Shown here: positions 48,364-56,017 of the stretch, piece by piece
How positions within the stretch are numbered: position 1 is the stretch's first letter
Layout of the letters: the number at the start of each line of letters is the position of its first letter
Source: Fodinibacter sp963707895
Lineage (GTDB): Bacteria; Actinomycetota; Actinomycetes; Actinomycetales; Dermatophilaceae
DNA length: 64,000 bases
NCBI GenBank assembly: GCA_963707895.1
Contig: CAVPRS010000003.1
Coordinates: 124,001-188,000 of the forward strand
Reading direction: 5' to 3'
The notes under the pieces: model-generated
What the model was told of the DNA's origin: nothing
Seen by the model: the letters and a program-made list of their open reading frames with translations, nothing else
Databases searched by the model: none
Program-made: the position numbers and the translations under genes

Positions 48364-48374
48364 CGAACGTTCGA
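48363..48374 (-). promoter_or_regulatory. Perfect palindrome at the start of the sugar-transferase gene
   Basis: TCGAACGTTCGA, a 12-bp perfect palindrome whose first base belongs to the start codon. It may be an operator or chance. The remaining 260 bp up to pth hold no gene I can support. Confidence 0.3.
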
Positions 48375-48631
48375 CCCCTGCAACCGAGTAGTTCGAATGA
48401 CGATCGGCCCGGATGAGCCGACTAGGTTGTGATCCCCGTGCCGAAGCCGGGGGACTGCAAGCCACACTCTAGGAGATGCGAACCCCCTCGCGGATACCGT
48501 TTGGGCGAAGTTGGTCCGAAATGACTACGAAGGGGACCGGGACCGGGTCTCACCGCCGGCCTCTCCCCGCGGGTCCGTCTCCCGCTGACCCGGCGTCGGT
48601 GCGTGCGCGAACTACCTTGCACGGGAACCGA

Positions 48632-49237
48632 TCAGGGCCGGGGTGCGTGCACCCGCTGCTGCGCGTCGAGCAGGCCGAGCGCCAGAAGTGACTCCACGGC
48701 ATCCGCCGCCTCGTCGATCACGAAAGGCAGCTCCTTGCGCTCGGTGGGCGAGAAGTCGCGCAGCACGAAGTCTGCGGCGTCCATCCGCCCGGGCGGGCGC
48801 CCGATGCCGACCCGCACCCGGTGGTAGTCCCTGGTGCCGAGCGAGGCGCTGACCGAGCGCAGGCCGTTGTGCCCGCCCTCACCCCCGCCGCGCTTGAGGC
48901 GGACGGCCCCGGCGTCGATGTCGAGCTCGTCGTGCACGACGACCAGCCGCTCGACGGGGACGGAGAAGAAGCGCAGCAGCGCTGACACGGGGCCGCCGGA
49001 CTCGTTCATGTAGCAGGCCGGCACGGCGATGACGGCGGGCGGCCCGGGCACGCCCCCGGAAGTGGTGCCGAGGCGCACCTGGGCGGCGTGGGCGCGGGCC
49101 TTGTGGGTGCGCAGCGAGGAGCCCGAGCGCCGGGCGAGCTCGTCGACGACCATCGCGCCCACGTTGTGGCGGTTGCCGGCGTAGGCCGGGCCGGGGTTGC
49201 CCAGCCCGACGACGAGCCAGGGCGCGGTGTCGTTCAC
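48632..49237 (-). CDS. pth: Peptidyl-tRNA hydrolase
   Basis: 201 residues; recycles peptidyl-tRNA released from stalled ribosomes. Motifs: LVVGLGNPGPAYAGNRHNVGAMVVDEL (catalytic His in NRHNVG), ACYMNESGGPVSALLRFF, VVVHDELDIDAGAVRLKRGGG (catalytic Asp) and GGHNGLRSVSASLGTRDYHRVRVGIGRPP. Full length for the family. It lies downstream of rplY in the usual actinobacterial order, separated from it by a strong hairpin. Confidence 0.95.
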   Translation of the reverse strand: MNDTAPWLVVGLGNPGPAYAGNRHNVGAMVVDELARRSGSSLRTHKARAHAAQVRLGTTSGGVPGPPAVIAVPACYMNESGGPVSALLRFFSVPVERLVVVHDELDIDAGAVRLKRGGGEGGHNGLRSVSASLGTRDYHRVRVGIGRPPGRMDAADFVLRDFSPTERKELPFVIDEAADAVESLLALGLLDAQQRVHAPRP

Positions 49238-49297
49238 CGGTCCAGTATGCCGTGGGCACGCGGCGACGACCCGCGGCGAGGCGGCCGCCCGGGACGG

Positions 49298-49331
49298 GTC
49301 AGGGCCCGGTCCGTGTGGACCGGGCCCTGAC
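49298..49331 (-). terminator. rplY terminator hairpin
   Basis: Perfect 15-bp arms GTCAGGGCCCGGTCC (49298-49312) and GGACCGGGCCCTGAC (49317-49331) with a GTGT tetraloop, 44 bp past the rplY stop. Very stable; no U-tract. Confidence 0.8.
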
Positions 49332-49374
49332 TGCGGTGGAACCGTGTTGAGTCGCGCCGTGCGGCCCGGGTGGC

Positions 49375-50049
49375 TCAGGCCTCGTCGGAGGCGGAGTCGC
49401 CCTCGGCGGCCTCGTCGGAGGCGGTGTCGCCCTCGGCGGCCTCGTCGTGCTCCTCGCGCTCGATGCCGGCCTCGGCCTCGGCCTCGGACAGCTCGGCCTC
49501 GAGGGCCTCCTCGGAGACCTGTGCGGTGACGTTGACGACGAGCGCCTCGGCGTCGGTGACCAGCGTGGCGCCCTCGGGCAGCTCGACCTGGCCGGCGAGG
49601 ACCTGGGTGCCGGCGGTGAGACCCTCGACCGAGACGGTGATGCTCTCGGGGATGTCGGTGGCCAGGACCTCGAGCTGGAGGCTGGTGTGGTCGGTGGTGA
49701 CGACGGTCTCGGGGGCGGCGTCACCCTCGAGGTGCACGTTGACGTCGACGACGACCTTCTCGCCGCGCTTCACGATGACCAGGTCGATGTGCTCGATGAC
49801 CGGCCTGATCGGGTCGCGCTGCACGTCCTTGGCCAGGGCGAGCTGCTCCTCGCCGTCGAGGACGATGGTGAGCAGGGCGTTGCTCTGCTTCAGGGCGAGC
49901 ATCGACTGGTGGCCGGGCAGGGTGATGTGCACCGGCTCGCTGCCGTGGCCGTACATGACGGCGGGGATCTTGTTGTCGCGGCGGATCTTGCGCGCGGCAC
50001 CCTTGCCGAACTGGGTGCGGGTCTCGGCGACGAGCTTGTTGTCGGACAC
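49375..50049 (-). CDS. rplY: Ribosomal protein bL25, long CTC form
   Basis: 224 residues; binds 5S rRNA. N-terminal L25 domain VAETRTQFGKGAARKIRRDNKIPAVMYGHG, HITLPGHQSML, QRDPIRPVIEHIDLVIVKRGEKV. The C-terminal TL5/CTC domain follows (LEVLATDIPESITVSVEGL, LPEGATLVTDAEALVVNV). The last 45 residues are acidic, with a repeated (E)GDxASDEA unit encoded by imperfect direct DNA repeats (49378-49440). GTG start at 50049 with an AGGAG site. Synteny with pth, prs and glmU agrees. Confidence 0.94.
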   Translation of the reverse strand: MSDNKLVAETRTQFGKGAARKIRRDNKIPAVMYGHGSEPVHITLPGHQSMLALKQSNALLTIVLDGEEQLALAKDVQRDPIRPVIEHIDLVIVKRGEKVVVDVNVHLEGDAAPETVVTTDHTSLQLEVLATDIPESITVSVEGLTAGTQVLAGQVELPEGATLVTDAEALVVNVTAQVSEEALEAELSEAEAEAGIEREEHDEAAEGDTASDEAAEGDSASDEA

Positions 50050-50199
50050 GTGTGCTCCTGGGAGTGGAAGGCGAATGTGGCAGTCGGTCCTCGACGCGGG
50101 ACGTGGCACCGAACGACCGGCGCGCGAACGGCCCGCGGATCCACGGATCTGCGGCCGCCAGCGTCGATCACGGATGCGTCGACCGCGTGCTGCGGTCTG

Positions 50200-50219
50200 A
50201 CCGGACAGCTCTGTCCGGT
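50200..50219 (-). terminator. Small hairpin after the EamA transporter gene
   Basis: ACCGGACAG and CTGTCCGGT arms around CT, 32 bp beyond the EamA stop and before rplY on the same strand. Plausible terminator. Confidence 0.5.
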
Positions 50220-50251
50220 GCGACGTCCCTCGCCGAGGCAACCCCCCGAGT

Positions 50252-51235
50252 CTAGGCGACGTGCGAGGGAACGTCTAAATCGGTCTCTGCTGCGGCCTTC
50301 CGGGCACCGGCCGAGCGGGCCAGGTCACGCTCGCCGAGGCGCACCGCCACGACGCCCGAGAGCAGCACGGCGCCGCCGACGAGCTGCAGCACGCCGGGCA
50401 GCTCCGCGAGCAGCAGCCAGGCGAACACCACGGCGAACAGCACCTCGGTGAGCCCGACGAACGACGCCAGCGTCGACCCCAGCAGCCGGGCACCGACGAT
50501 GCCGAGCACGTAGGCGAAGGCAGCGGCCACGACGACCAGCTCGGCCAGGGCCAGCCAGGCCGGGATGCCGGCCCCGGCGACCTGCACGGTCGAGTCGCCC
50601 ACGTCCATCGGCAGCACCCCGACGAGCCCGAGCACCGCGAGGGAGACCGCGCCGACGGTCAGGCCCAGCCCGGCGAAGGCGGTCGACGGGATGGCGGTCG
50701 GGCGGGCGGCGAGCACGTAGTGACCGGCCAGGCCGGCGGCGGCGAGCAGGCCCCAGAGCACGCCGGACAGCGGCGGGGTCGACTGGCCGGTGACGTCGAG
50801 GACGAGGGCGAGCCCGAACAGGGCCAGCACGATGCCGACCACGGTGAGCCGGTGCGGCCGCTGGTGGGTGAGCGCCCAGACCCACAGCACGACGAGCACG
50901 ATGCCCAGGTACTCGATGAGCAGGGCGATGCCGACGTCCATCCGGGACACGGCCTGGAAGTAGCCGAGCTGGGCCGCGGCGACGGCGAGCGTGCCGTAGA
51001 GGGCGACCCGGGGCAGCTCGCGGCGGATCGCGCGCCACTGGCCGCGCAGGCTCCACAGCGCGAAGGGCAGCAGCAGGATGGCGGCGCCGGTGATCCGGGC
51101 CAGCACCACGGCGCCGGGTGACCAGCCGGCCGTCATGAGCGACTTCGCGAACGGCCCCGAGGTGCCGAACGCCGCGCTGGACAGGAGCATCGCGACCAGG
51201 CCGAGCCCAAGGTTCCTCTTGATCGCCTCGACCAT
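50252..51235 (-). CDS. EamA/DMT-family transporter
   Basis: 327 residues with ten membrane helices in two EamA halves (LGLVAMLLSSAAFGTSGPFAKSLM and SGVLWGLLAAAGLAGHYVLAAR). The end of the second half is VGLTEVLFAVVFAWLLLAELPG, the classical DMT signature. Start at MVEAIKRNL (51235). Predicted exporter of amino acids or other metabolites; the substrate is not readable. It is divergent from the CGNR regulator across 96 bp, a common pairing that suggests that protein controls it. Confidence 0.88.
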   Translation of the reverse strand: MVEAIKRNLGLGLVAMLLSSAAFGTSGPFAKSLMTAGWSPGAVVLARITGAAILLLPFALWSLRGQWRAIRRELPRVALYGTLAVAAAQLGYFQAVSRMDVGIALLIEYLGIVLVVLWVWALTHQRPHRLTVVGIVLALFGLALVLDVTGQSTPPLSGVLWGLLAAAGLAGHYVLAARPTAIPSTAFAGLGLTVGAVSLAVLGLVGVLPMDVGDSTVQVAGAGIPAWLALAELVVVAAAFAYVLGIVGARLLGSTLASFVGLTEVLFAVVFAWLLLAELPGVLQLVGGAVLLSGVVAVRLGERDLARSAGARKAAAETDLDVPSHVA

Positions 51236-51270
51236 GGTGTCCCTCCTCCGTGGCGAACCTCCCGACGGAA

Positions 51271-51326
51271 TGTCAGGAGCAAAGTATGCTGTTACCCATG
51301 ACGGTAGACCCGCCAACTGTCAGGAG
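51271..51326. promoter_or_regulatory. Direct repeats between EamA and CGNR genes
   Basis: TGTCAGGAG occurs at 51271-51279 and 51318-51326, 47 bp apart. The second copy also provides the ribosome-binding AGGAG of the CGNR gene. In between is the AT-richer AAAGTATGCTGTTACCCATG. Possible shared regulatory site; the evidence is weak. Confidence 0.3.
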
Positions 51327-51331
51327 TCAAG

Positions 51332-51886
51332 ATGGTTTTCACCCATGACACGGACATGACCCTGATGCACGCCGCTGCGCTCGCGAACACCGGTCCGGCC
51401 CTCGGCGACGAGGACCGCGAGGAGCTGCCCGACCTGCCGGCGCTGCTGGCCTGGATGGACCGCTGGGAGTGGACCGGCGCCCGCCCCACGACGTCGGCCG
51501 AGGTCGAGGCCGTGCGCGCCCTGCGCCCGCGACTCCGGGAGATCTGGAGCCGCGACGAGGAAGGCCTGGTCGAGGCGGCCAACACCCTGCTCGAGGAGGG
51601 CCACGCACTCCCCCGCCTCGTGCGGCACGGCGCGTTCGGGTGGCACGTGCACGCCACCTCGGACGACGCGCCGTTCGCGCGCCGGATCTCCGTCGAGGTC
51701 GGGATGGCTCTGGTCGACGTCATCCGGGCCGACGAGACCGAACGGCTCAAGGTCTGCGCCGGTGACGACTGCGAGGACCTGCTCATCGACCTGAGCAAGA
51801 ACAGGTCGCGCAAGTTCTGCGGCGGTACCTGCGGCACGCGCGCCAACGTCGCGGCCTACCGCGCCCGCAAGGCCTCCGCGGGCTGA
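51332..51886 (+). CDS. ABATE-domain CGNR zinc-finger regulator
   Basis: 184 residues. N-terminal ABATE stress-sensing region (LMHAAALANTGPALGDEDREELPDLPALLAWM). The C-terminal zinc finger runs VCAGDDCEDLLIDLSKNRSRKFC then GGTCGTRANVAAYRARK: four Cys (C-x4-C, C-x3-C) with CGTR replacing the usual CGNR. Predicted DNA-binding regulator, probably of the divergent EamA transporter. ATG at 51332 with AGGAG six bases upstream. Its stop is one base from the convergent prs stop. Confidence 0.88.
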   Translation: MVFTHDTDMTLMHAAALANTGPALGDEDREELPDLPALLAWMDRWEWTGARPTTSAEVEAVRALRPRLREIWSRDEEGLVEAANTLLEEGHALPRLVRHGAFGWHVHATSDDAPFARRISVEVGMALVDVIRADETERLKVCAGDDCEDLLIDLSKNRSRKFCGGTCGTRANVAAYRARKASAG

Positions 51887-51887
51887 C

Positions 51888-52889
51888 TCAGGCGCGGCCG
51901 CCGAAGAGGCTCGTGACCGAGCCGTCCTGGAAGACCTCCTTGATCGCGGCGCTGATGAGCGGGGCGATCGAGAGCACCGTGATGCCGTCGACCTCCTTCT
52001 CGGGCGGGATCGGGAGGGTGTTGGTGACGATGACCTCCTCGGCCGCGCAGGCCGCCAGGCGGTCGATCGCGGGGTCGCTGAGGATGGCGTGCGTCGCGGC
52101 GATGACGACCGCCTTGGCACCGTCGGCCATCAGGGCGTCGGCGGCCTTGGTGATCGTGCCGCCGGTGTCGATCATGTCGTCGACGAGCACGCACACCCGG
52201 TCGCGCACGAGGCCGACGACGCGGTTGGCGACCATCTCGTTGGGCCGGTTGATGTCGCGGGTCTTGTGGATGAACGCCAGCGGGACGCCACCCAGCCGCT
52301 TCGACCACTGCTCGGCGACCTTGATCCGGCCGGCGTCCGGCGAGACCACCGCGAGGTCCTGGTCGCCGTACTTCGTGGCGACGTACTCGCTGAGGATCGG
52401 GATCGCCATCAGGTGGTCGACCGGGCCGTCGAAGAAGCCCTGGATCTGGTCGGTGTGCAGGTCGACGCAGATCAGCCGGTCGGCGCCGGCCGTCTTGAAC
52501 ATGTCGGCCATCAGGCGGGCGCTGATCGGCTCGCGGCCGCGGTGCTTCTTGTCCTGGCGGGCGTAGCCGTAGAACGGCATGACCACGGTGATCCGCTTTG
52601 CACTGGCCCGCTTGAGCGCGTCGACCATGAGCAGGTGCTCCATGATCGACTCGTTGATCGGGTTGGTGTGGCTCTGGATGACGAACGCGTCGGAGCCGCG
52701 CACCGACTCCTCGAACCGCACGTAGATCTCGCCGTTCGCGAAGTCGTAGGCGCTCGTCGGCACCAGCTCGGTGCCGAGCTGGGCCGCGACCTCCTGCGCG
52801 AGACCGGGGTTGGCGCGGCCCGAGAAGAGCATCATCTGCTTCTTGGGCCGCTTGCGGATGTTGGCCGACGGCGGTCGGTGGTTGCTCAC
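51888..52889 (-). CDS. prs: Ribose-phosphate pyrophosphokinase
   Basis: 333 residues; makes PRPP from ribose 5-phosphate and ATP. Landmarks: LFSGRANPGLAQEVAAQLG, YDFANGEIYVRFEESVRGSD, PFYGYARQDKKHRGREPISA (catalytic Lys/Arg loop), ICVDLHTDQIQGFFDGPVDH, SPDAGRIKVAE, and the PRPP loop VCVLVDDMIDTGGTI. Complete. ATG at 52889 overlaps the glmU stop by 4 nt, so glmU-prs form an operon. Confidence 0.96.
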   Translation of the reverse strand: MSNHRPPSANIRKRPKKQMMLFSGRANPGLAQEVAAQLGTELVPTSAYDFANGEIYVRFEESVRGSDAFVIQSHTNPINESIMEHLLMVDALKRASAKRITVVMPFYGYARQDKKHRGREPISARLMADMFKTAGADRLICVDLHTDQIQGFFDGPVDHLMAIPILSEYVATKYGDQDLAVVSPDAGRIKVAEQWSKRLGGVPLAFIHKTRDINRPNEMVANRVVGLVRDRVCVLVDDMIDTGGTITKAADALMADGAKAVVIAATHAILSDPAIDRLAACAAEEVIVTNTLPIPPEKEVDGITVLSIAPLISAAIKEVFQDGSVTSLFGGRA

Positions 52890-54358
52890 TGGGCGTGGCC
52901 TTCCGGGGTGGTCGCCTGCTCGGTCTCGGGATGCCGGGTGCTCGCCTCCGCGGCGGCCGCGGCGGTCTGGGTGCCGGGCCGGGCGCGAGCGACCCAGCCG
53001 TCGATGTTGCGCTGACGGCCGCGGGCCACGGCGATCTGTCCGGGCTCCACGTCGCCGGTGAGGGCCGAGCCCGCGCCGACGTAGGCGCCGTCACCGATGT
53101 CGACCGGGCTGATGACGACGGTGTGCGAGCCGACGAACGAGTGCCGGCCGACCGTGGAGTGGTGCTTCGCGACGCCGTCGTAGTTGGCGAAGATCGTGCC
53201 GGCGCCGATGTTGGCGCCCTCGCCGATGGTGACGTCACCGGCATACGTGAGGTGCGGGACCTTGGCGCCCTCGCCGATGTCGGCGTTCTTGGTCTCGACG
53301 AAGCCGCCGATCTTGCCGCGCGCGCCGAGCCGGGTGCCGGGGCGCAGGTAGGAGTAGGGGCCGACGGTGGCGCCGGTGCCGATGACGGCCAGGTTGGCCA
53401 CGGCCCGAGTCACCTGGGCGCCGTCGCCGACCTCGGTGTCGGTGAGGGTGACCTCGGGGCCGATGACGGCGTCGGCGCCGATGCTCGTGGCCCCGAGCAG
53501 CTGGGTGCCGGGGAGCACCGTGGTGTCCTGGCCGATGCTGACGTCGACGTCGATCCACGTCGTGGCGGGGTCGACGATGGTCACGCCGGCGCGCATGTGT
53601 CCCTCGCAGACCCGGCGGTTCAGCTCGCGGCCCAGGGCGGCCAGCTGCACCCGGTCGTTGACCCCCTCGGTCTGCCAGAGGTCGTCGAGCACGTGGGCCC
53701 GCACCGGGTGGCCGCCGGCACGGGCGATGGCGACCACGTCGGTGAGGTACTTCTCGCCCTGCGCGTTGTCGGTGCCGACGTGGGCCAGCGCGTCGCGCAG
53801 CACGTCGGCGTCGAAGGCGTAGATGCCCGAGTTGATCTCGGTGAGGGCGCGCTCGGCCGCGGTGGCGTCCTTCTGCTCGACGATCTTCTCGACGCGCCCA
53901 TCGGGGTCGCGGACGATGCGGCCGTAGCCCGTGGGGTCGGCGAGGTGGGCGGTGACGACCGACACCGCGCTGCCGCTCTCGGTGTGGGCGTCGGTGAGCT
54001 CGAGCAGGGTCGCACCCGTGAGCAGGGGCACGTCGCCGTAGGTGACCAGGATCGTGCCGTGCAGCTCGGCGGGCAGGGCCAGCAGCCCGCACTCGACGGC
54101 CCGGCCGGTGCCCTTGACGTCGTCCTGGTCGGCGATGACGAGGTCGGGGTCGATGCTGGTGCACAGGGCGACCACCCGCTCGCGCTCGTGCCGCACGACG
54201 ACACCCACGTGGTCGGCACCGGTGGCCCGGGCGGCCCGGATCGCGTGCTCGACCAGGGTCACCCCGCCGATGGGGTGCAGGACCTTGGGAGTCGCGGACT
54301 TCATCCGGGTGCCCTCACCTGCGGCGAGGACGATGACGGCGGCCGGGCGGGTGCTCAC
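52886..54358 (-). CDS. glmU: Bifunctional GlmU (GlcN-1-P acetyltransferase / UDP-GlcNAc pyrophosphorylase)
   Basis: 490 residues; makes UDP-GlcNAc for peptidoglycan. N-terminal pyrophosphorylase with VIVLAAGEGTRMKSATPKVLHPIGG, TYGDVPLLTG and NSGIYAFDADVL. The C-terminal left-handed beta-helix has hexapeptides (AVIGPEVTLTDTEVGDG, VGPYSYLRPGT) and the acetyl-transfer His region GGFVETKNADIGEGAKVPHLTYAGD. GTG start at 54358 (VSTRPAAVIV); an ATG 16 codons earlier is less likely. The UDP-GlcNAc could also feed the polysaccharide island. Confidence 0.95.
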   Translation of the reverse strand: MSTRPAAVIVLAAGEGTRMKSATPKVLHPIGGVTLVEHAIRAARATGADHVGVVVRHERERVVALCTSIDPDLVIADQDDVKGTGRAVECGLLALPAELHGTILVTYGDVPLLTGATLLELTDAHTESGSAVSVVTAHLADPTGYGRIVRDPDGRVEKIVEQKDATAAERALTEINSGIYAFDADVLRDALAHVGTDNAQGEKYLTDVVAIARAGGHPVRAHVLDDLWQTEGVNDRVQLAALGRELNRRVCEGHMRAGVTIVDPATTWIDVDVSIGQDTTVLPGTQLLGATSIGADAVIGPEVTLTDTEVGDGAQVTRAVANLAVIGTGATVGPYSYLRPGTRLGARGKIGGFVETKNADIGEGAKVPHLTYAGDVTIGEGANIGAGTIFANYDGVAKHHSTVGRHSFVGSHTVVISPVDIGDGAYVGAGSALTGDVEPGQIAVARGRQRNIDGWVARARPGTQTAAAAAEASTRHPETEQATTPEGHAQ

Positions 54359-54524
54359 GCGCGAGGGCTCCAGGGTGTGCTGGGGGTGCCACGGGACGCC
54401 CGTCATGCTACCCGCCACCGTGGGCCGGCCCGCAGGGCGGGGCGCGGCCGGCATCCGCCATGATGAGCCGAGGCACCACGTCGACACGGCCGCCCCGGCC
54501 AGTGGGCCGCGAGAGGAGCACACG

Positions 54525-55937
54525 ATGACGGTGACGGCGGACGAGGCCAGGGCGGAGTCACGTGACGGGCGGTCCTTCACGTTCCGGATGGGGTCCGACG
54601 ACGGGGTGGCACCGGGCGACATGGTCGTCATCGCCTCCTCTGACGGGGCCCGGCTCCTGGGCCAGGTCGTCGACGTCGTGGAGCCGGCCGGCGACGACCC
54701 GCTCACCGGGTTCGGTGTCGTCATCGGCGCCCTCGACGAGACGGGCGCGGTGCAGCGCGGCCACCGGCCGCCGTTCCGCGGGGCCACCCTGGACCTCGCC
54801 GGGCCCGCCGAGCTCGGCGGCCTGCACGGGCCGGCCGCCGGCACGATGACGATCGGCACGTGGCGCACGGGAGACGTCGGCGCCGAGGCGAGCCTTCGGG
54901 CCGGCGGGTTCAACCGGCACACCTTCCTGTGCGGTCAGAGCGGGTCGGGCAAGACCTACGCCCTCGGCGTGGTGCTCGAGCGGCTCCTGCTGCAGACCGA
55001 CCTGCGGATGGCGATCTTCGACCCCAACGCCGACTTCGTGCACCTCGGCTCGACCCTGCCGGGGGTGGCCGAGGAGGACGCCCACCGGATCGCCGACCGA
55101 GGGGTGCGGGTCCTGCGCAGCGACTCCACGCGCACCGAGGGCGACGAGCCGCTGCGGATGCGGTTCCGCACCATGACCCGACAGGCCCAGGCCGCCACCC
55201 TGCAGCTGGACCCGGTGCGCGACCAGGACGAGTACAACGCCTTCATCAGCTTCCTGACGCAGATCGCCGCGACGACGGAGATGGGCGCCATGCTCGCGGC
55301 GCTGCGCTCCGGCACCCCCGGCCAGCAGTCGCTGGCCCGGCGGATGGAGAACCTCGGGATGCTCGACTGGCAGGTGTGGGCCCGCGACCTGCCCTCCGCC
55401 GCCGATGTCGTCACGGGCGGCAACGGGGTCACCGTGATGGACCTCGGCGGGTTCGGCGACCCGGCCGAGCCGATCGCCATCTGCCTCGAGGTCGTCGACG
55501 AGCTGTGGGCCCAGCGCGACCGCCGGGTGCCGACGCTGCTCGTCATCGACGAGGCCCACAACCTGTGCGGCACCGAGCCGGCGAGCCCCGTGGCGCAACG
55601 CCTGCTCGACCGCCTCATCCAGGTGGCCGCCGAGGGCCGCAAGTACGGCCTGTGGCTGCTGCTGTCGTCACAGCGCCCCTCGAAGATCCACCCGCAGATC
55701 CTCAGCCAGTGCGACAACCTGATGCTGATGCGGATGAACAGCCCCGACGACATCGCCGAGCTGGGCCAGGCCTTCGGGTTCGCGCCCAGGGCGATGTTGC
55801 GGGCGTCCAACGGGTTCGTCCAGGGCGAGGCGCTGCTCGCCGGCGGGTTCGCACCGGTGCCGATGCTGGTGCAGGTGCGCGAGCGGCTCACCCGCCAGGG
55901 TGGCAGCGACGTCGCCGTCCCCCTCGCCGACGCCTGA
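54525..55937 (+). CDS. HerA/FtsK-like ATP-binding protein (DUF87 type)
   Basis: 470 residues. The N-terminal beta-barrel-like region (FRMGSDDGVAPGDMVVIASS, ARLLGQVVDVVEP) resembles the HAS-barrel of HerA ATPases. Walker A is CGQSGSGKTYALGVVLERLLL and Walker B is LLVIDEAHNLCG. Sensor-like LWLLLSSQRPSKIHPQILSQCDNLMLMRMNS follows. Predicted hexameric DNA translocase or pump. No NurA nuclease gene is adjacent. ATG at 54525 with GAGAGGAG upstream. Divergent from glmU; biological role unknown. Confidence 0.82.
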   Translation: MTVTADEARAESRDGRSFTFRMGSDDGVAPGDMVVIASSDGARLLGQVVDVVEPAGDDPLTGFGVVIGALDETGAVQRGHRPPFRGATLDLAGPAELGGLHGPAAGTMTIGTWRTGDVGAEASLRAGGFNRHTFLCGQSGSGKTYALGVVLERLLLQTDLRMAIFDPNADFVHLGSTLPGVAEEDAHRIADRGVRVLRSDSTRTEGDEPLRMRFRTMTRQAQAATLQLDPVRDQDEYNAFISFLTQIAATTEMGAMLAALRSGTPGQQSLARRMENLGMLDWQVWARDLPSAADVVTGGNGVTVMDLGGFGDPAEPIAICLEVVDELWAQRDRRVPTLLVIDEAHNLCGTEPASPVAQRLLDRLIQVAAEGRKYGLWLLLSSQRPSKIHPQILSQCDNLMLMRMNSPDDIAELGQAFGFAPRAMLRASNGFVQGEALLAGGFAPVPMLVQVRERLTRQGGSDVAVPLADA

Positions 55938-55954
55938 CCTCTGCTCACCACCCC

Positions 55955-56002
55955 GAGTTGGGTGCTGAGGTGGTTGCCCCGGCAGCCACCTCAGCACCCG
56001 AC
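55955..56002. terminator. Inverted repeat family B, copy 3
   Basis: Arms 55955-55973 (GAGTTGGGTGCTGAGGTGG) and 55986-56002, 12-nt loop. Compared with copy 2, a C-G pair has become G-C (GCTCAGG to GCTGAGG, with CCTGAGC to CCTCAGC). It sits between the convergent HerA-like and ptsI genes; probable bidirectional terminator. Confidence 0.75.
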
Positions 56003-56017
56003 CGGGTGTCACCGCCG

